In this document: positions 42,137 through 50,254 of the stretch, piece by piece | Numbering within the stretch: position 1 is the stretch's first letter | Layout of the letters: every line of letters begins with the position of its first letter | Source: Streptomyces sp. ALI-76-A | GTDB lineage: Bacteria; Actinomycetota; Actinomycetes; Streptomycetales; Streptomycetaceae | NCBI RefSeq assembly: GCF_030287445.1 | Contig: NZ_JASVWB010000003.1 | Location: 1-64,000, forward strand | DNA: 64,000 bases | Direction: 5' to 3' | Position numbers and translations under genes: made by a program | The notes under the pieces: generated by a model | Database searches by the model: none | Told to the model about the DNA's origin: nothing | Seen by the model: only the letters and a program-made list of their open reading frames with translations

Positions 42137-42442
42137 TACACGTCCGAGGCGTTCCAGCAGCTGTGCGGCAGGTGGGGCGTGGTGCAGTCGATGGGCCGCG
42201 TCGGGTCGGCGCTGGACAACGCCGCCGCGGAGTCGTTCCACTGGGTCCTCAAGGTCGAGTACATCCACCGGCACACTTTCACCACCCGCACCGAGGCCCG
42301 GCTGAAGACCGCGACGTGGATCGCGGACTTCTACAACACGAAACGCCGTCACAGCGCGGCCGGCGGGAAGCCACCCGTCGAGTTCGAACGGATCATCCAG
42401 GAAGCGCGAGCGCTGACCGATCAGGAAGGTCGGGCCGCATAA
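42137..42442 (+). pseudogene. IS3 OrfB transposase, 3' part
   Basis: In frame with the first part it reads YTSEAFQQLCGRWGVVQSMG, VGSALDNAAAESFHWVLKVE (catalytic Glu) and FYNTKRRHSAAGGKPPVEF, the normal end of IS3 OrfB. The stop at 42442 is followed by the IS3 right inverted repeat. Confidence 0.85.
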
Positions 42443-42473
42443 CCAACGTCTCTACGCAACCGGGGGATTGACA

Positions 42474-43017
42474 CATCCGCTTCGGCCTGGCAGGAAGAGG
42501 TCGTCGCCGCGTGGTTCCGGGTGACGTCCCGCTTGGTGGTGTAGCCGATCAAGGCTCAGCCTCGAGCCACTGCCTGCACGATCACTCGCATACTGTCCCG
42601 TCAACGACCCCGACCGACCAGTCTCTTGGAGCCACTCCCGACATCCATGACGCCAACGCACCGCTTCAGCAATGCCCCGCGCTCAGGCCCGACCACGAGC
42701 CGGCCCCCGACCATGAGGTACGACCACAGCAGGTCACCGTGGGGGCGGCGCGCTCGCTTGTGCGGTGACCTGTTCTGGTCGTCTATGGGCTGTTCGAGGA
42801 GCCGGTGGTGACGTGCTGGCGCGCCTCGGCGCCGACGACCGGGTGGGGCCACATAATGAGTACGAAGCCGGGCTGGGCCGGCGGGCCCAATGCTCCGGCG
42901 GCGCCTCCTCACCGCTGGGTCCGGTGCAGCCTGCAAAATGGCCCGCCCGGCTGCACCGTTCTCCCAGCGATGCCCGGTGGCGGCGCCGTAACACCAGAGC
43001 CGCGAATGCCCGCGCAC
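42474..43017. other. Gene-free 0.54 kb between two IS3 elements
   Basis: A short plus frame near 42480-42545 (SAWQEEVVAAWFRVTSRLVV) looks like coding debris, but nothing complete is visible. The sequence is not the missing sortase 3' end. Confidence 0.35.
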
Positions 43018-43048
43018 TGAGGTTCCCCCGCTGCGCGGGAGTGGCTGA

Positions 43049-43969
43049 CTAGCAGGTCAGGGCGGGTTGACATGGTTTCAGGTTCACCGGTTCGGCCGCT
43101 GCCTGGTCGGCGTAGTGCTTCTCTTCGAACTCGATGGGGCTGAGGTAGCCGAGGCGCTTTTGGATGCGGCGGGGGTTATAGAAGCCGTCGATGTACTCGA
43201 GGAGCACGAGATTCGCCTCGGCCCTGGTCGCGAAGACGCGGCCGCGGATGCACTCGGTCTTGATCAGCATCCACAGGTTCTCCGCCAGGGCATTGTCGAA
43301 GGAGTCGCCGACCGAGCCCATGGACGCTTGAACGCCTGCTCTGACCAGGCGGGTTGTGAGCTTGATGGATGTGTATTGGGCTCCGTGATCGGCATGGTGG
43401 ACGAGTTCGCCGGGGGTGACCTCGCGGCTGGCCAGCGCTTACTCGAGGGAGGTGAGGACCAGGTCGGCGTCCGCGCGGGCGGAGGTCTCCCAGGCCACGA
43501 CTCTGCGGGAGAAGGCATCGCGGATCGCCGACAGCCACAGTGGCCCCTGCAGAGTGGGGATCATGGTCAGGTCGGTGACCCACAGCCGGTTCGGCGCGGA
43601 TGCCGTGAAGTCGCGTTGCACCAGGTCAGGGGCAGGGTCGGCGTCCGGGTCGCGGCGGGTGAAGCTCGGGCTCCTACGGGGGCTGATCCCGGCCAGGCCG
43701 GCCTGGCGCATGAGCCGCTCGACCCGCTTGCGGCCGACATGGACACCCTCGCGCTTCAGGACGGCATGAATCCTGGGCGATCCGTAGATCCCGCCGGAGT
43801 CCTGGTGGATCTGCCGGATCTGCCCGGTCAGCTCGGTGTCCTGGCGGACCCGTTCACAGGGGTCCTTCTCGGCCTGACGCCAGCGGTAGTAGGTGGAGGA
43901 GGGGATGTGCAGTTCCCGCAGGACGGGCTCGACCCCCAGGTGCGGGTGCTCGTCGAGGAGCGCTCTCAC
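43049..43969 (-). pseudogene. IS3 OrfB with in-frame nonsense codon
   Basis: The frame reads MRALLDEHPHLGVEPVLREL, GGIYGSPRIHAVLKREGVHV and APNRLWVTDLTMIPTLQGPL (first Asp), but hits TAA at 43439-43441 after DLVLTSLE. The same frame then continues without shift through VTPGELVHHADHGAQYTSIK (second Asp) and SFDNALAENLWMLIKTECI (Glu) to a stop at 43049. A single base change has killed it, unless the stop is read through. Confidence 0.85.
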
Positions 43970-44274
43970 CTGGGCCGGGTCGGGTCGAGCTGCGCGGCGA
44001 AAAAAGCCGAGGCCGTCCGCAGGACCTCGTTCGCCCGGCGCAGGTCCCGCACCTCGCGCCGCAGCTGGGCGAGCTCGTTCTTCTCTTCGGTGGTGAGCAG
44101 GTCGTCCCGCTCGCCGGCGTCGGCCTCGGCCTGCCGGATCCAGTTCCGCAGGGCTTCGTGATGCACGCCGAGTTCCTCGGCCATCCGGCGGATCACGGGC
44201 TTCGGCTCGGCAGTCCGGTACATCCGCACCGCACGCTCACGCAACTCCAACGGGTACTTCCTCGGGGCAGGCAT
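43966..44274 (-). CDS. IS3 OrfA (helix-turn-helix)
   Basis: ATG 44274 (MPAPRKYPLELRERAVRMYR), then HTH EPKPVIRRMAEELGVHHEAL and a leucine-rich tail (ELAQLRREVRDLRRANEVLR), about 102 residues. It overlaps orfB by 4 nt at 43966-43969, as in other IS3 elements. Confidence 0.88.
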   Translation of the reverse strand: MPAPRKYPLELRERAVRMYRTAEPKPVIRRMAEELGVHHEALRNWIRQAEADAGERDDLLTTEEKNELAQLRREVRDLRRANEVLRTASAFFAAQLDPTRPR

Positions 44275-44341
44275 CGTCTGGGCTTCTCTCATACGCCATC
44301 TGACCTGCTGTCACCTTTCCCCGCATCTCGGGGGAACCTCA

Positions 44342-44815
44342 CTCGGTCCACGTGACGCCTGATCAGGGGGTCGCGCAGATCCCTGGCGGCTGCCCATCCG
44401 GCCAGCAGCTCCCTCGCCATGGTCTGCGCGGTGCTCACAAGGGGGACCAGCCAGAGAGCGGCCGGCTGTTCCCACGCGGGGTGGATCGGATGAGCCGCCG
44501 GGTCCGGTGTGACGGCGAGCAGGGCCAGGCACCGCTCCGGCAGGCTCCTCCGCAGCCGTGACTCGATGAGCCAGGCCAGCGGCAGGCCCGCCCATTCCAA
44601 GGCACCGCTGCCCTCCGGGCCTGCTCCATCTCTTCCGGCATGACGGAAGCGAGCAACTCGTCACGGACGTACTCCTCCAGCGGCCACCGCTGCTCCTCAG
44701 ACGAGGCCGGGGCCGGGGCCGGGAAGAGCTGTGCCAGAGCAGAGGGGGCCCCAGGCCAACAACCGGGTGGTTTCCTGCATCTCGTAGCTCAGCTGAGCGA
44801 GGTCAACGGCTGTCA
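44342..44815 (-). pseudogene. Decayed Streptomyces gene truncated by IS3 copy b
   Basis: Coherent protein is spread over several minus frames: LTAVDLAQLSYEMQETTRLL, then SSEEQRWPLEEYVRDELLAS with VMPEEMEQARRAAVPWNG, then LPLAWLIESRLRRSLPERCL, AVTPDPAAHPIHPAWEQPAA and TMARELLAGWAAARDLRDPL. It stops at the IS3 end. At least two frameshifts (near 44600 and 44720) and a lost 3' end are visible. I do not know its function. Confidence 0.55.
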
Positions 44816-44896
44816 GCCCTCGCGACACGCACGGTGCTGGAATCACCAGGCCAGCTTGCACGCACCTCCCAGATAATCACCCAATTGGAGTAATGA

Positions 44897-44936
44897 GTTG
44901 CCCCTCGGCGAGAGACTTCCCCCTTCAAGGGGCAAC
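44897..44936. promoter_or_regulatory. Inverted repeat in the leader of the SQD1-like gene
   Basis: GTTGCCCCT (44897-44905) and AGGGGCAAC (44928-44936) are exact complements about 22 nt apart in a comparatively AT-rich stretch roughly 80 bp before the cassette's first start codon. It could be an operator or a leader hairpin. Confidence 0.4.
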
Positions 44937-45013
44937 AATGACTACGTAATCCAGTAGCCTCCGGCACGTCCACATTGCCTGCGGGCATGCATTACAACCA
45001 TTGGAGGCCACCT

Positions 45014-46195
45014 GTGCGTGTGTTCATCGCTGGCGTGGACGGCTATCTCGGCTGGACTCTGGCTCAGCACCTTGCCCGTCAGGGTCACGACGTCGGTGGC
45101 GCTGATGCTTTGTTGCGTCGGATCTGGGTCGATGAGATGGAATCTCTGAGCGCCATCCCCATCGCGTCCATGGACGAGCGCCTGGCCTCTTTTGGCGAGC
45201 ACTTCGGCAAACCGATGCGCTTCTTCGCGCTAGACCTGCGCGACCATACGGCTTTGTGTGCTGCCCTTGCGGAGTTTAAGCCTGATGCGGTGGTACATCT
45301 CGCTGAGTGTCCTTCCGCCCCATACTCCATGATTGATTTCCACCACGCTGATTTCGTCCAGCACAACAACGTCTCCGGAACCTTGAGTCTCCTGTTTGCG
45401 ATGCGTGACCACTGCCCGGAGGCTCATCTGGTCAAGCTGGGCTCTATGGGTGAGTACGGGACACCCAACCTGGACATCCCAGAGGGTTTTTTTGAAGTCG
45501 AGTACCGAGGCCGGCGTGACCAGCTCCCGTTTCCCCGGCAAGCTGGCTCTTGGTACCACTGGAGCAAGGTATTCGACTCTCACAATGTCGCCTTTGCCTG
45601 CCAGCTTTGGGGGCTGCGAGCGACCGACGTAATGCAGGGCGTGGTGTACGGCACCTGGCTTGACACCGACGCACGACTCAATACCCGCCTGGATTTTGAC
45701 GAGGCATTCGGGACCGCACTCAACCGATTCTGCTGCCAAGCGGTTATTGGCAAGCCGCTCATGCCCTACGGTCAGGGTACCCAGCGGCGTGGATTCTTGT
45801 CGCTCGCCGACTCCATGCAGTGCCTGAGTTTGGCGATCGAACACCCGCCAGCGGTTAGCGAGTACCGGGTCTTCAATCAGTTGCGTGAGGTGTTGTCCGT
45901 AAATGACTTGGCGCAGTTGGTGCGTGCGGCCTGCGAATCGTTCGAACTCGCTGTCGAAATCAAGCCGCTGGACAACCCTCGAGTGGAAGCGGAGGCTCAC
46001 CACTACCGCCCGGACAGTCAGCACCTGCGACAGCTTGGATTCCGGCAGTCGCTGCCCATCGACGAGGAAATCCGGAACATGATCGGCGACCTGCTGCCGC
46101 ACCGAGACCGTATTGCAGCCCATGCCGACCAGCTCGCCCCGACCGTGCGGTGGCGAGACTCCTGCAAGCCACAGCCACAGTGTTCGCACACATGA
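45014..46195 (+). CDS. SQD1-like NAD-dependent sugar-nucleotide enzyme (UDP-sulfoquinovose synthase family)
   Basis: GTG 45014 follows TGGAGG 6 nt upstream and gives 393 residues, the length of SQD1/SqdB. Match to the family is detailed: G7-VDGYLG13 (NAD site), LLRRIWVDEMESLSAIPIAS, SAPYSMID, QHNNVSGTLSLLFAMRD, HLVKLGSMGEYGTPNLDIPE, SWYHWSKVFDSHN with catalytic Y181 and K185, LRATDVMQGVVYGT, TALNRFCCQAVIGKPLMPYG and NPRVEAEAHHY. SQD1 converts UDP-glucose plus sulfite to UDP-sulfoquinovose. The family's T in KLGTMGEYGTPN is S144 here, and the Arg before SAPYSMID is P100, so substrate or sulfite use may differ. No sulfolipid transferase is near; instead a short peptide gene and a peptide-type glycosyltransferase follow within 20 bp gaps. 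Codon choice is less GC-biased than the surroundings. Confidence 0.85.
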   Translation: MRVFIAGVDGYLGWTLAQHLARQGHDVGGADALLRRIWVDEMESLSAIPIASMDERLASFGEHFGKPMRFFALDLRDHTALCAALAEFKPDAVVHLAECPSAPYSMIDFHHADFVQHNNVSGTLSLLFAMRDHCPEAHLVKLGSMGEYGTPNLDIPEGFFEVEYRGRRDQLPFPRQAGSWYHWSKVFDSHNVAFACQLWGLRATDVMQGVVYGTWLDTDARLNTRLDFDEAFGTALNRFCCQAVIGKPLMPYGQGTQRRGFLSLADSMQCLSLAIEHPPAVSEYRVFNQLREVLSVNDLAQLVRAACESFELAVEIKPLDNPRVEAEAHHYRPDSQHLRQLGFRQSLPIDEEIRNMIGDLLPHRDRIAAHADQLAPTVRWRDSCKPQPQCSHT

Positions 46196-46209
46196 CGAAA
46201 GGGACTCAC

Positions 46210-46437
46210 ATGAGCGAGAAGAAGCCCGAGAACGAGAACGTGCGTGAAGCCTTGCGCGCAGCATGCAGGACGAACGAAGTAGTCCGTCTGTTGCGCGATG
46301 ACCCACAGGCATTCGCCAAGCGGTTCAACCTGTCTGACGCCGAGCGGGAGCGCCTTGAACGCTCAGACCTGCTGTTGGTCCTGCCCGGCGAAGTTCTGGC
46401 AGGGACAACAACCCCGATCACCATCACGGACTGCTGA
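46210..46437 (+). CDS. Candidate RiPP precursor peptide (75 aa)
   Basis: ATG 46210 has AAAGGGA 6 nt upstream and lies 14 bp after the SQD1-like gene. Residues 1-10 are charged (MSEKKPENEN). Residues 11-58 form a helical leader-like domain (VREALRAACRTNEVVRLLRD, PQAFAKRFNLSDAERERLER, SDLLLVLP) resembling the LigA/NHLP-type leaders of some RiPPs. Then G60-EVLAG65 looks like a cleavage region, and the tail is TTTPITITDC (66-75) with five Thr and a terminal Cys. The context of a sugar-nucleotide enzyme before it and a GalNAc-transferase-like GT2 6 bp after it points to a peptide glycosylated on Thr or Cys. Sequence and operon are seen; precursor status and modification are inference. Confidence 0.7.
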   Translation: MSEKKPENENVREALRAACRTNEVVRLLRDDPQAFAKRFNLSDAERERLERSDLLLVLPGEVLAGTTTPITITDC

Positions 46438-46443
46438 CCTGCA

Positions 46444-47376
46444 GTGCTCAGCACGCCGACAATCAGCGTGGTTTTCCCCGCGCGTAACGAAGGCGCGCGG
46501 GTCGCGCAGACTGTCGCGTCAGCCCTCGAATCCTGCGAAGCGCCCCGCGACATCGAGGTAGTCATCGTTGACGACTCCTCGAAGCCTGCGGGGCGGCCCA
46601 ACGTCAGCGCGTCAGCGGGTCGGTTCCCGGTGCGGGTCATCCGCTCAGACGTACACCTGGGCGTCGGGGCCGCACGCAACCTGGCTGTCCAGCATGCCCG
46701 TGGGGACGTGGTCTTCATCACCGACGCTCACGTTCAGTTCTCGCCTGCATGGGACCGGGAGGTAGGCCGCCTCATCAAGCCCCAGCGGATCCTGGCAACC
46801 GCCATCTGCAACCAGGACTCCTCAAAGCGCTTCTTCGGTTGCCGCCTGGTCGTGCCGCATATGGGAACCCATTGGAACACCAGCTTGCCGGACTCAGAAC
46901 CACACGTCCAAATCGCTTCGTCCGCCGGAACTGTACTGGAACGTGCCCTATTTGAGCGCATCGGCGGGTACGACGAGGGGATGATGCATTACGGCGGATT
47001 CGAACCGGAGTTCAGCGTGCGGGCCTGGTGCAGTGGTGCCGAGGTCGTCCTGGCACCCGGCATCGAGATTGCCCACCGGTTCAAACCTGCGCACGAACGC
47101 GACGCGTTCGTCGCCTCAGTGCGCACCGCCTTGTTGCACAACTGCCTGCGGTTCGGTGTCGCTTACCTGCCGGAGCTGATGATCTTGGAGATGGTACGCC
47201 TGCACGCTTTGGAGTTCCCGGACCACATCCAGGCCGCTCTGCACCTGCTTGAGCAAAGGGATGCCTGGCGCCGCCGCGCTGAACTTGCCAAAACCCGCAC
47301 GCACGACTTCGAGTGGTTTGTCGACCGTTTTGCGCTACATGATCAATCCGGCAGGCCAATTCCCGTCCAGGCATGA
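46444..47376 (+). CDS. Family 2 glycosyltransferase resembling polypeptide GalNAc-transferases
   Basis: GTG 46444 is 6 bp after the peptide gene; 310 residues. The GT-A fold is clear: ISVVFPARNEGARVAQTVAS, VVIVDDSSKP, VHLGVGAARNLAVQHARGDV, then the metal-binding D94-A-H96 (DxH as in polypeptide GalNAc-transferases). Next come VPHMGTHWNTSLPD, ERIGGYDEGMMHYGG-FEPE (like the WGGEN motif region) and VLAPGIEIAHRFKP. There is no membrane segment or lectin domain, so it acts in the cytoplasm. It probably transfers the sugar made by the SQD1-like enzyme onto the peptide. It is the last intact gene before an IS630 element (47506); any further cassette genes may have been lost there. Confidence 0.85.
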   Translation: MLSTPTISVVFPARNEGARVAQTVASALESCEAPRDIEVVIVDDSSKPAGRPNVSASAGRFPVRVIRSDVHLGVGAARNLAVQHARGDVVFITDAHVQFSPAWDREVGRLIKPQRILATAICNQDSSKRFFGCRLVVPHMGTHWNTSLPDSEPHVQIASSAGTVLERALFERIGGYDEGMMHYGGFEPEFSVRAWCSGAEVVLAPGIEIAHRFKPAHERDAFVASVRTALLHNCLRFGVAYLPELMILEMVRLHALEFPDHIQAALHLLEQRDAWRRRAELAKTRTHDFEWFVDRFALHDQSGRPIPVQA

Positions 47377-47505
47377 TCAAGCCCGCTTCTGGTCACCTCA
47401 CCGAGCCTGCAGCGGCCACGGCAGGTCTCCCACGAGGGTTACGAGTGGCTGTGTGTCCTGTACGGGCGGCTGTGGCTCGCACTCGGTGACCAGGACCTCG
47501 TCCTA

Positions 47506-48591
47506 CTGAGGTTTTCGGGCCGGAGGGTGGGGCCTGACCGCTGAGCGTCGGGCCTTTCGGGAGAAGATCCGGCTCCGGGCCGGTGAGAGGTTCACGGCGG
47601 GCGAGAAGACTGCGGTGATCGCCAGGGATTTGCGGGTGAGTGTGCGGTCGGTGGAACGCTGGCGCCGTGCCTGGCGCGAGGGTGGCATGGAGGCCCTGCG
47701 TTCTGCGGGCCCGGCCAACTCCCCGACCGTCACCGATGCCCAGTTCGCCGTGCTCGAGGAGGAACTCGGCAAGGGTCCGTCAGCGCACGGCTTCGGCGAT
47801 GAGCGGTGGACGTTGGCCCGGGTCCAGACGGTGATCCGCCGGCGTCTGAGGCTGAGCCTGTCGGTGGCGACGGTGTGGCGGCTGTTGAAACGGCACGGCT
47901 GGTCATGGCAGGCGCCCGCCCGCAGAGCACTCGAACGCGACGAGCACGCCGTCGAACTGTGGAAGAAGGAGGTGTGGCCGAGGGTAAAAGCCTCGCGGCG
48001 GCCCACGGGGCCTGGATCGTCTTCGAGGACGAGTCCGGATTCTCCATGACGCCGCCTCGCGCCCGCACCTGGGGCCGGCGCGGACACACCCCCGTCATCC
48101 GAGTGAGAGGCCGCTCCCGCCGCAGGACCTCGGTCGCCGCCCTGTGCTGCTACAAACCGGGCGTGGAAACCCGTCTCATCCACCGGCCCCGCAACCACCT
48201 CCTCCTCAAAGGCGCACGCAAGAGCTTCTCCTGGCAGGACTACCGCGACCTGCTCGTCCGTGCACACATCCAGCTCGGCGGCCCGATCGTGGTGGTCTGG
48301 GACAATCTCAACACCCACCTGGCGGCCGGGCTGAAACGGTACGAGGCCGAGCACGACTGGCTCACCACCGTCCGCCTCCCGCCGTATGCACCCGACCTGA
48401 ACCCCGTCGAGACCCTCTGGTCACTGGTACGCCGGGCCATGGCCAACACCGCCTTCGACACACCCGACGGCCTCGACCGCACACTCCGCCGGGAGTTACG
48501 AAGGATCCAACTCCGGCCACACCTGATCGACGGTTGCCTCACCGCCACCGGCCTGACCCTCGCACCACCGACCCCACCCTGAAAACCTCAG
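47506..48591 (+). mobile_element. IS630-family element, copy A (1,086 bp, 57 bp shorter than copy B)
   Basis: Ends CTGAGGTTTTC and GAAAACCTCAG are flanked by TA on both sides (47504-47505, 48592-48593), the IS630 hallmark. It is nearly identical to copy B at 50251-51393, but a 57-bp segment after GGTTTTCGGG that contains the start codon in copy B is missing. The 0.13 kb between the GT2 gene and this element holds only a possible coding scrap (SHEGYEWLCVLYGRLWLALG). Confidence 0.88.
47542..48582 (+). pseudogene. IS630 transposase (copy A) lacking its start codon
   Basis: The HTH part (LTAERRAFREKIRLRAGERF, VIARDLRVSVRSVERWRRAW, WTLARVQTVIRRRLRLSLSV) is open but has no start; the first in-frame ATG is at 47687. 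At GTAAAAG (47994-48000) a -1 slip is needed to reach the DDE part: SLAAAHGAWIVFEDESGFSM (Asp), IVVVWDNLNTHLAAGLKRYE (Asp) and APDLNPVETLWSLVRRAM (Glu). Copy B has the same slip site, so that shift may be programmed; the missing start makes this copy defective. Confidence 0.8.
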
Positions 48592-48706
48592 TAACGTCAA
48601 CCCAGATGTGCGCGCGCCACCACCCTGGCGGGTATCCGGGTGAAGGCATGTCAGGTGAATGGATGAGGCACTCGGCTGTCCGTGTCACGCGGGCAGTCAA
48701 CGGCGC
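48592..48706 (+). repeat. 115-bp dispersed repeat, copy 2
   Basis: Matches 36269-36383 in inverted orientation at roughly 96% over the core. Its first TA is the target site of IS630 copy A. Weaker similarity continues for another ~150 bp (CCGTGTCCCGCTGGC, TGGATCA, GGCTCACC shared). Confidence 0.75.
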
Positions 48707-49378
48707 TTCCGGTGTCCTTACACCGGCCTTGTCACCAGCCTCGACCCGTAACCCCTTGGCTCATTTGACCGTGTCCCGCTGGCGCAGCCCCCGCTTGTGG
48801 ATCACTCTGGACGAGCGGGGCTCACCGGCTCACCTGTCGCCAACGCCGACGAGCCCCTGGTGCCGCCGCCGCCGGCAGCCCAGCGGCGGCACCCATAACT
48901 CACCGCTGACAAATTCTTAGCCGCCAGCCGCCAGCCGCCTCCGGGCTGGTGCCCCGCCGTCTTCGTGACAATTCCTCACCCGGGAAAGCACGGCCAGTCT
49001 CAAGGGAACCTGTATCGGCATATCTGCGGCCGTGTATCGGAGCATGAGGGATGCAGTGCCATGCTGTCCGACTTATGTGGGCCTCTTGTCAAACGTCTCT
49101 AGCAGAATCTTCGTCTGTGCAGGTCTCGTGCTGCGGAAGGTCCGGAGTCCGGAACCGCCCGCGCCTCGCAACGGGTGGCTTGTTCATGAGTTGCTCGTGG
49201 ACAAAGCCGAAGGGCTGACGAACGGGGGCTCTTGTACCGTCTTGAACTGGACAAAATGCCAACGTGAGAGTCTGTTTCGGTCGCCTGCGATCACGACGGC
49301 ATGGCATGTGACCATGCAACCCTTGCCCATGGCAACCTGCGGTTGAGCACAGTGACTGGAGTCGGAGGTACACCGCTC
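48707..49378. other. Gene-free region ahead of the XRE gene
   Basis: No supported gene. It contains the tail of the dispersed repeat and the promoter region of the XRE/DUF5753 gene. Confidence 0.4.
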
Positions 49379-50254
49379 GTGGCGGCCAACATCAACCCCA
49401 CCGTCAGGCGGCGCCGTCTGGGAGCCGAGCTTCGCCGGCTCCGCAAGGCCAGTGGGCTGAAGGCCACAGAAGTGGCCGAGCGGCTCATGGTCTCCCAGCC
49501 CAAGATCAGTCATCTGGAGAACGGTAAACGCGCCATCAGCCCCTGCGACGTGCACGACCTGTGTTCGATCTACGGAGTGACGGACCAGCCGGTCATCGAC
49601 TCGCTGATGCAGATGGCCAAGGAATCCGCACAGCAGGGCTGGTGGAACGCCTACGGCGACATCCCCCAGAGTGTCTATATCGCCCTGGAGACGGACGCCG
49701 CCTCCGTCCATGCCTACGAGTCCACGGTGATCCCCGGGCTGCTACAGACTCCCGCCTACGCCCAGGCGGTCATCAAGGAAACGATCCCCCTGCTCACTGC
49801 CGAACAGGCCGACACACGCCTCAAGGTGCGGCTGCGCCGTCAGCACCGGATCCACGACCCGGTCTGTCGGCTGCGCCTGTGGGTCGTCCTGGACGAATCG
49901 GCACTGCGCCGCATCGTCGCCAGCCCACAGGTCATGCGTGAACAGCTGGAGCACCTGAACGCACTCAGCGCAGAGCCGCACATCACGGTGCAGGTCCTCC
50001 CTTACACCGTCGGTGCCCACCCGGGCCTGTCAGGACAGTTCTGCATCCTGCAATTCGCCGACAGCCCCGAGGCGGGGGTGGTGTACATGGAACGGTTCAC
50101 AAACGATCTCTACCTGGAGAAACCCTCCGACGCGCAGCATTACAGCGCGCTGTACGACCACCTCCAGGCCCAGGCTCTCACCCCCGACAGCAGCCGCGAC
50201 TTCATCACCGAGGTCACCAAGACGTACATCGACGCGGCAAGGCACCCCTACTGA
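49379..50254 (+). CDS. XRE-family regulator with DUF5753 domain, stop codon altered by IS630
   Basis: GTG 49379 (GGAGG about 11 nt upstream; GTG 49352 possible) gives 291 residues. The HTH (RRRRLGAELRRLRKASGLKA, EVAERLMVSQPKISHLENGK) is followed by DUF5753 (VHAYESTVIPGLLQTPAYAQ, RLKVRLRRQHRIHDP, LSAEPHITVQVLPYTVGAHP, FTNDLYLEKPSDAQHYSALY). These Streptomyces regulators usually pair with a DUF397 protein gene, which is not seen here. IS630 copy B inserted at the TA of the original TAA stop: CACCCCTAA became CACCCCTAC-TGA, adding one Tyr. Activity should be unaffected, but the gene is separated from anything downstream. Confidence 0.9.
   Translation: MAANINPTVRRRRLGAELRRLRKASGLKATEVAERLMVSQPKISHLENGKRAISPCDVHDLCSIYGVTDQPVIDSLMQMAKESAQQGWWNAYGDIPQSVYIALETDAASVHAYESTVIPGLLQTPAYAQAVIKETIPLLTAEQADTRLKVRLRRQHRIHDPVCRLRLWVVLDESALRRIVASPQVMREQLEHLNALSAEPHITVQVLPYTVGAHPGLSGQFCILQFADSPEAGVVYMERFTNDLYLEKPSDAQHYSALYDHLQAQALTPDSSRDFITEVTKTYIDAARHPY

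Larger units (their letters stand above)
37673..42473 (+). mobile_element. IS3-family element (copy a), itself interrupted by IS30
   Basis: The ends are imperfect 26-bp inverted repeats starting TG (19 of 26 match, sharing GCGTAGAGAC). Left end 37673, right end 42473. orfA and orfB overlap by 13 nt, as usual for -1 frameshift expression. orfB is split at 38638/42134 by an IS30 element. Without it the IS would be about 1.3 kb. No 3-bp target duplication is seen at the outer ends. Confidence 0.82.
43018..44341 (-). mobile_element. IS3-family element (copy b), 1,324 bp
   Basis: The ends are ~42-bp inverted repeats beginning TGAGGTTCCCCCG and sharing AGCAGGTCAG. Size and gene order (orfA, orfB on the minus strand) are normal for IS3. 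The immediate 3-bp flanks (CAC and CTC) are not identical. It cuts off the 3' end of a decayed gene on its right side. It belongs to a different IS3 subgroup from copy a. Confidence 0.85.

Noticed and set aside
45014..46195. Plain sulfolipid gene (sqdB)
   Set aside because: Sulfolipid synthesis would need a lipid-directed transferase nearby. Here the partners are a peptide and a peptide-type GT2, and conserved positions differ. Still possible, hence kept as a test in the findings.
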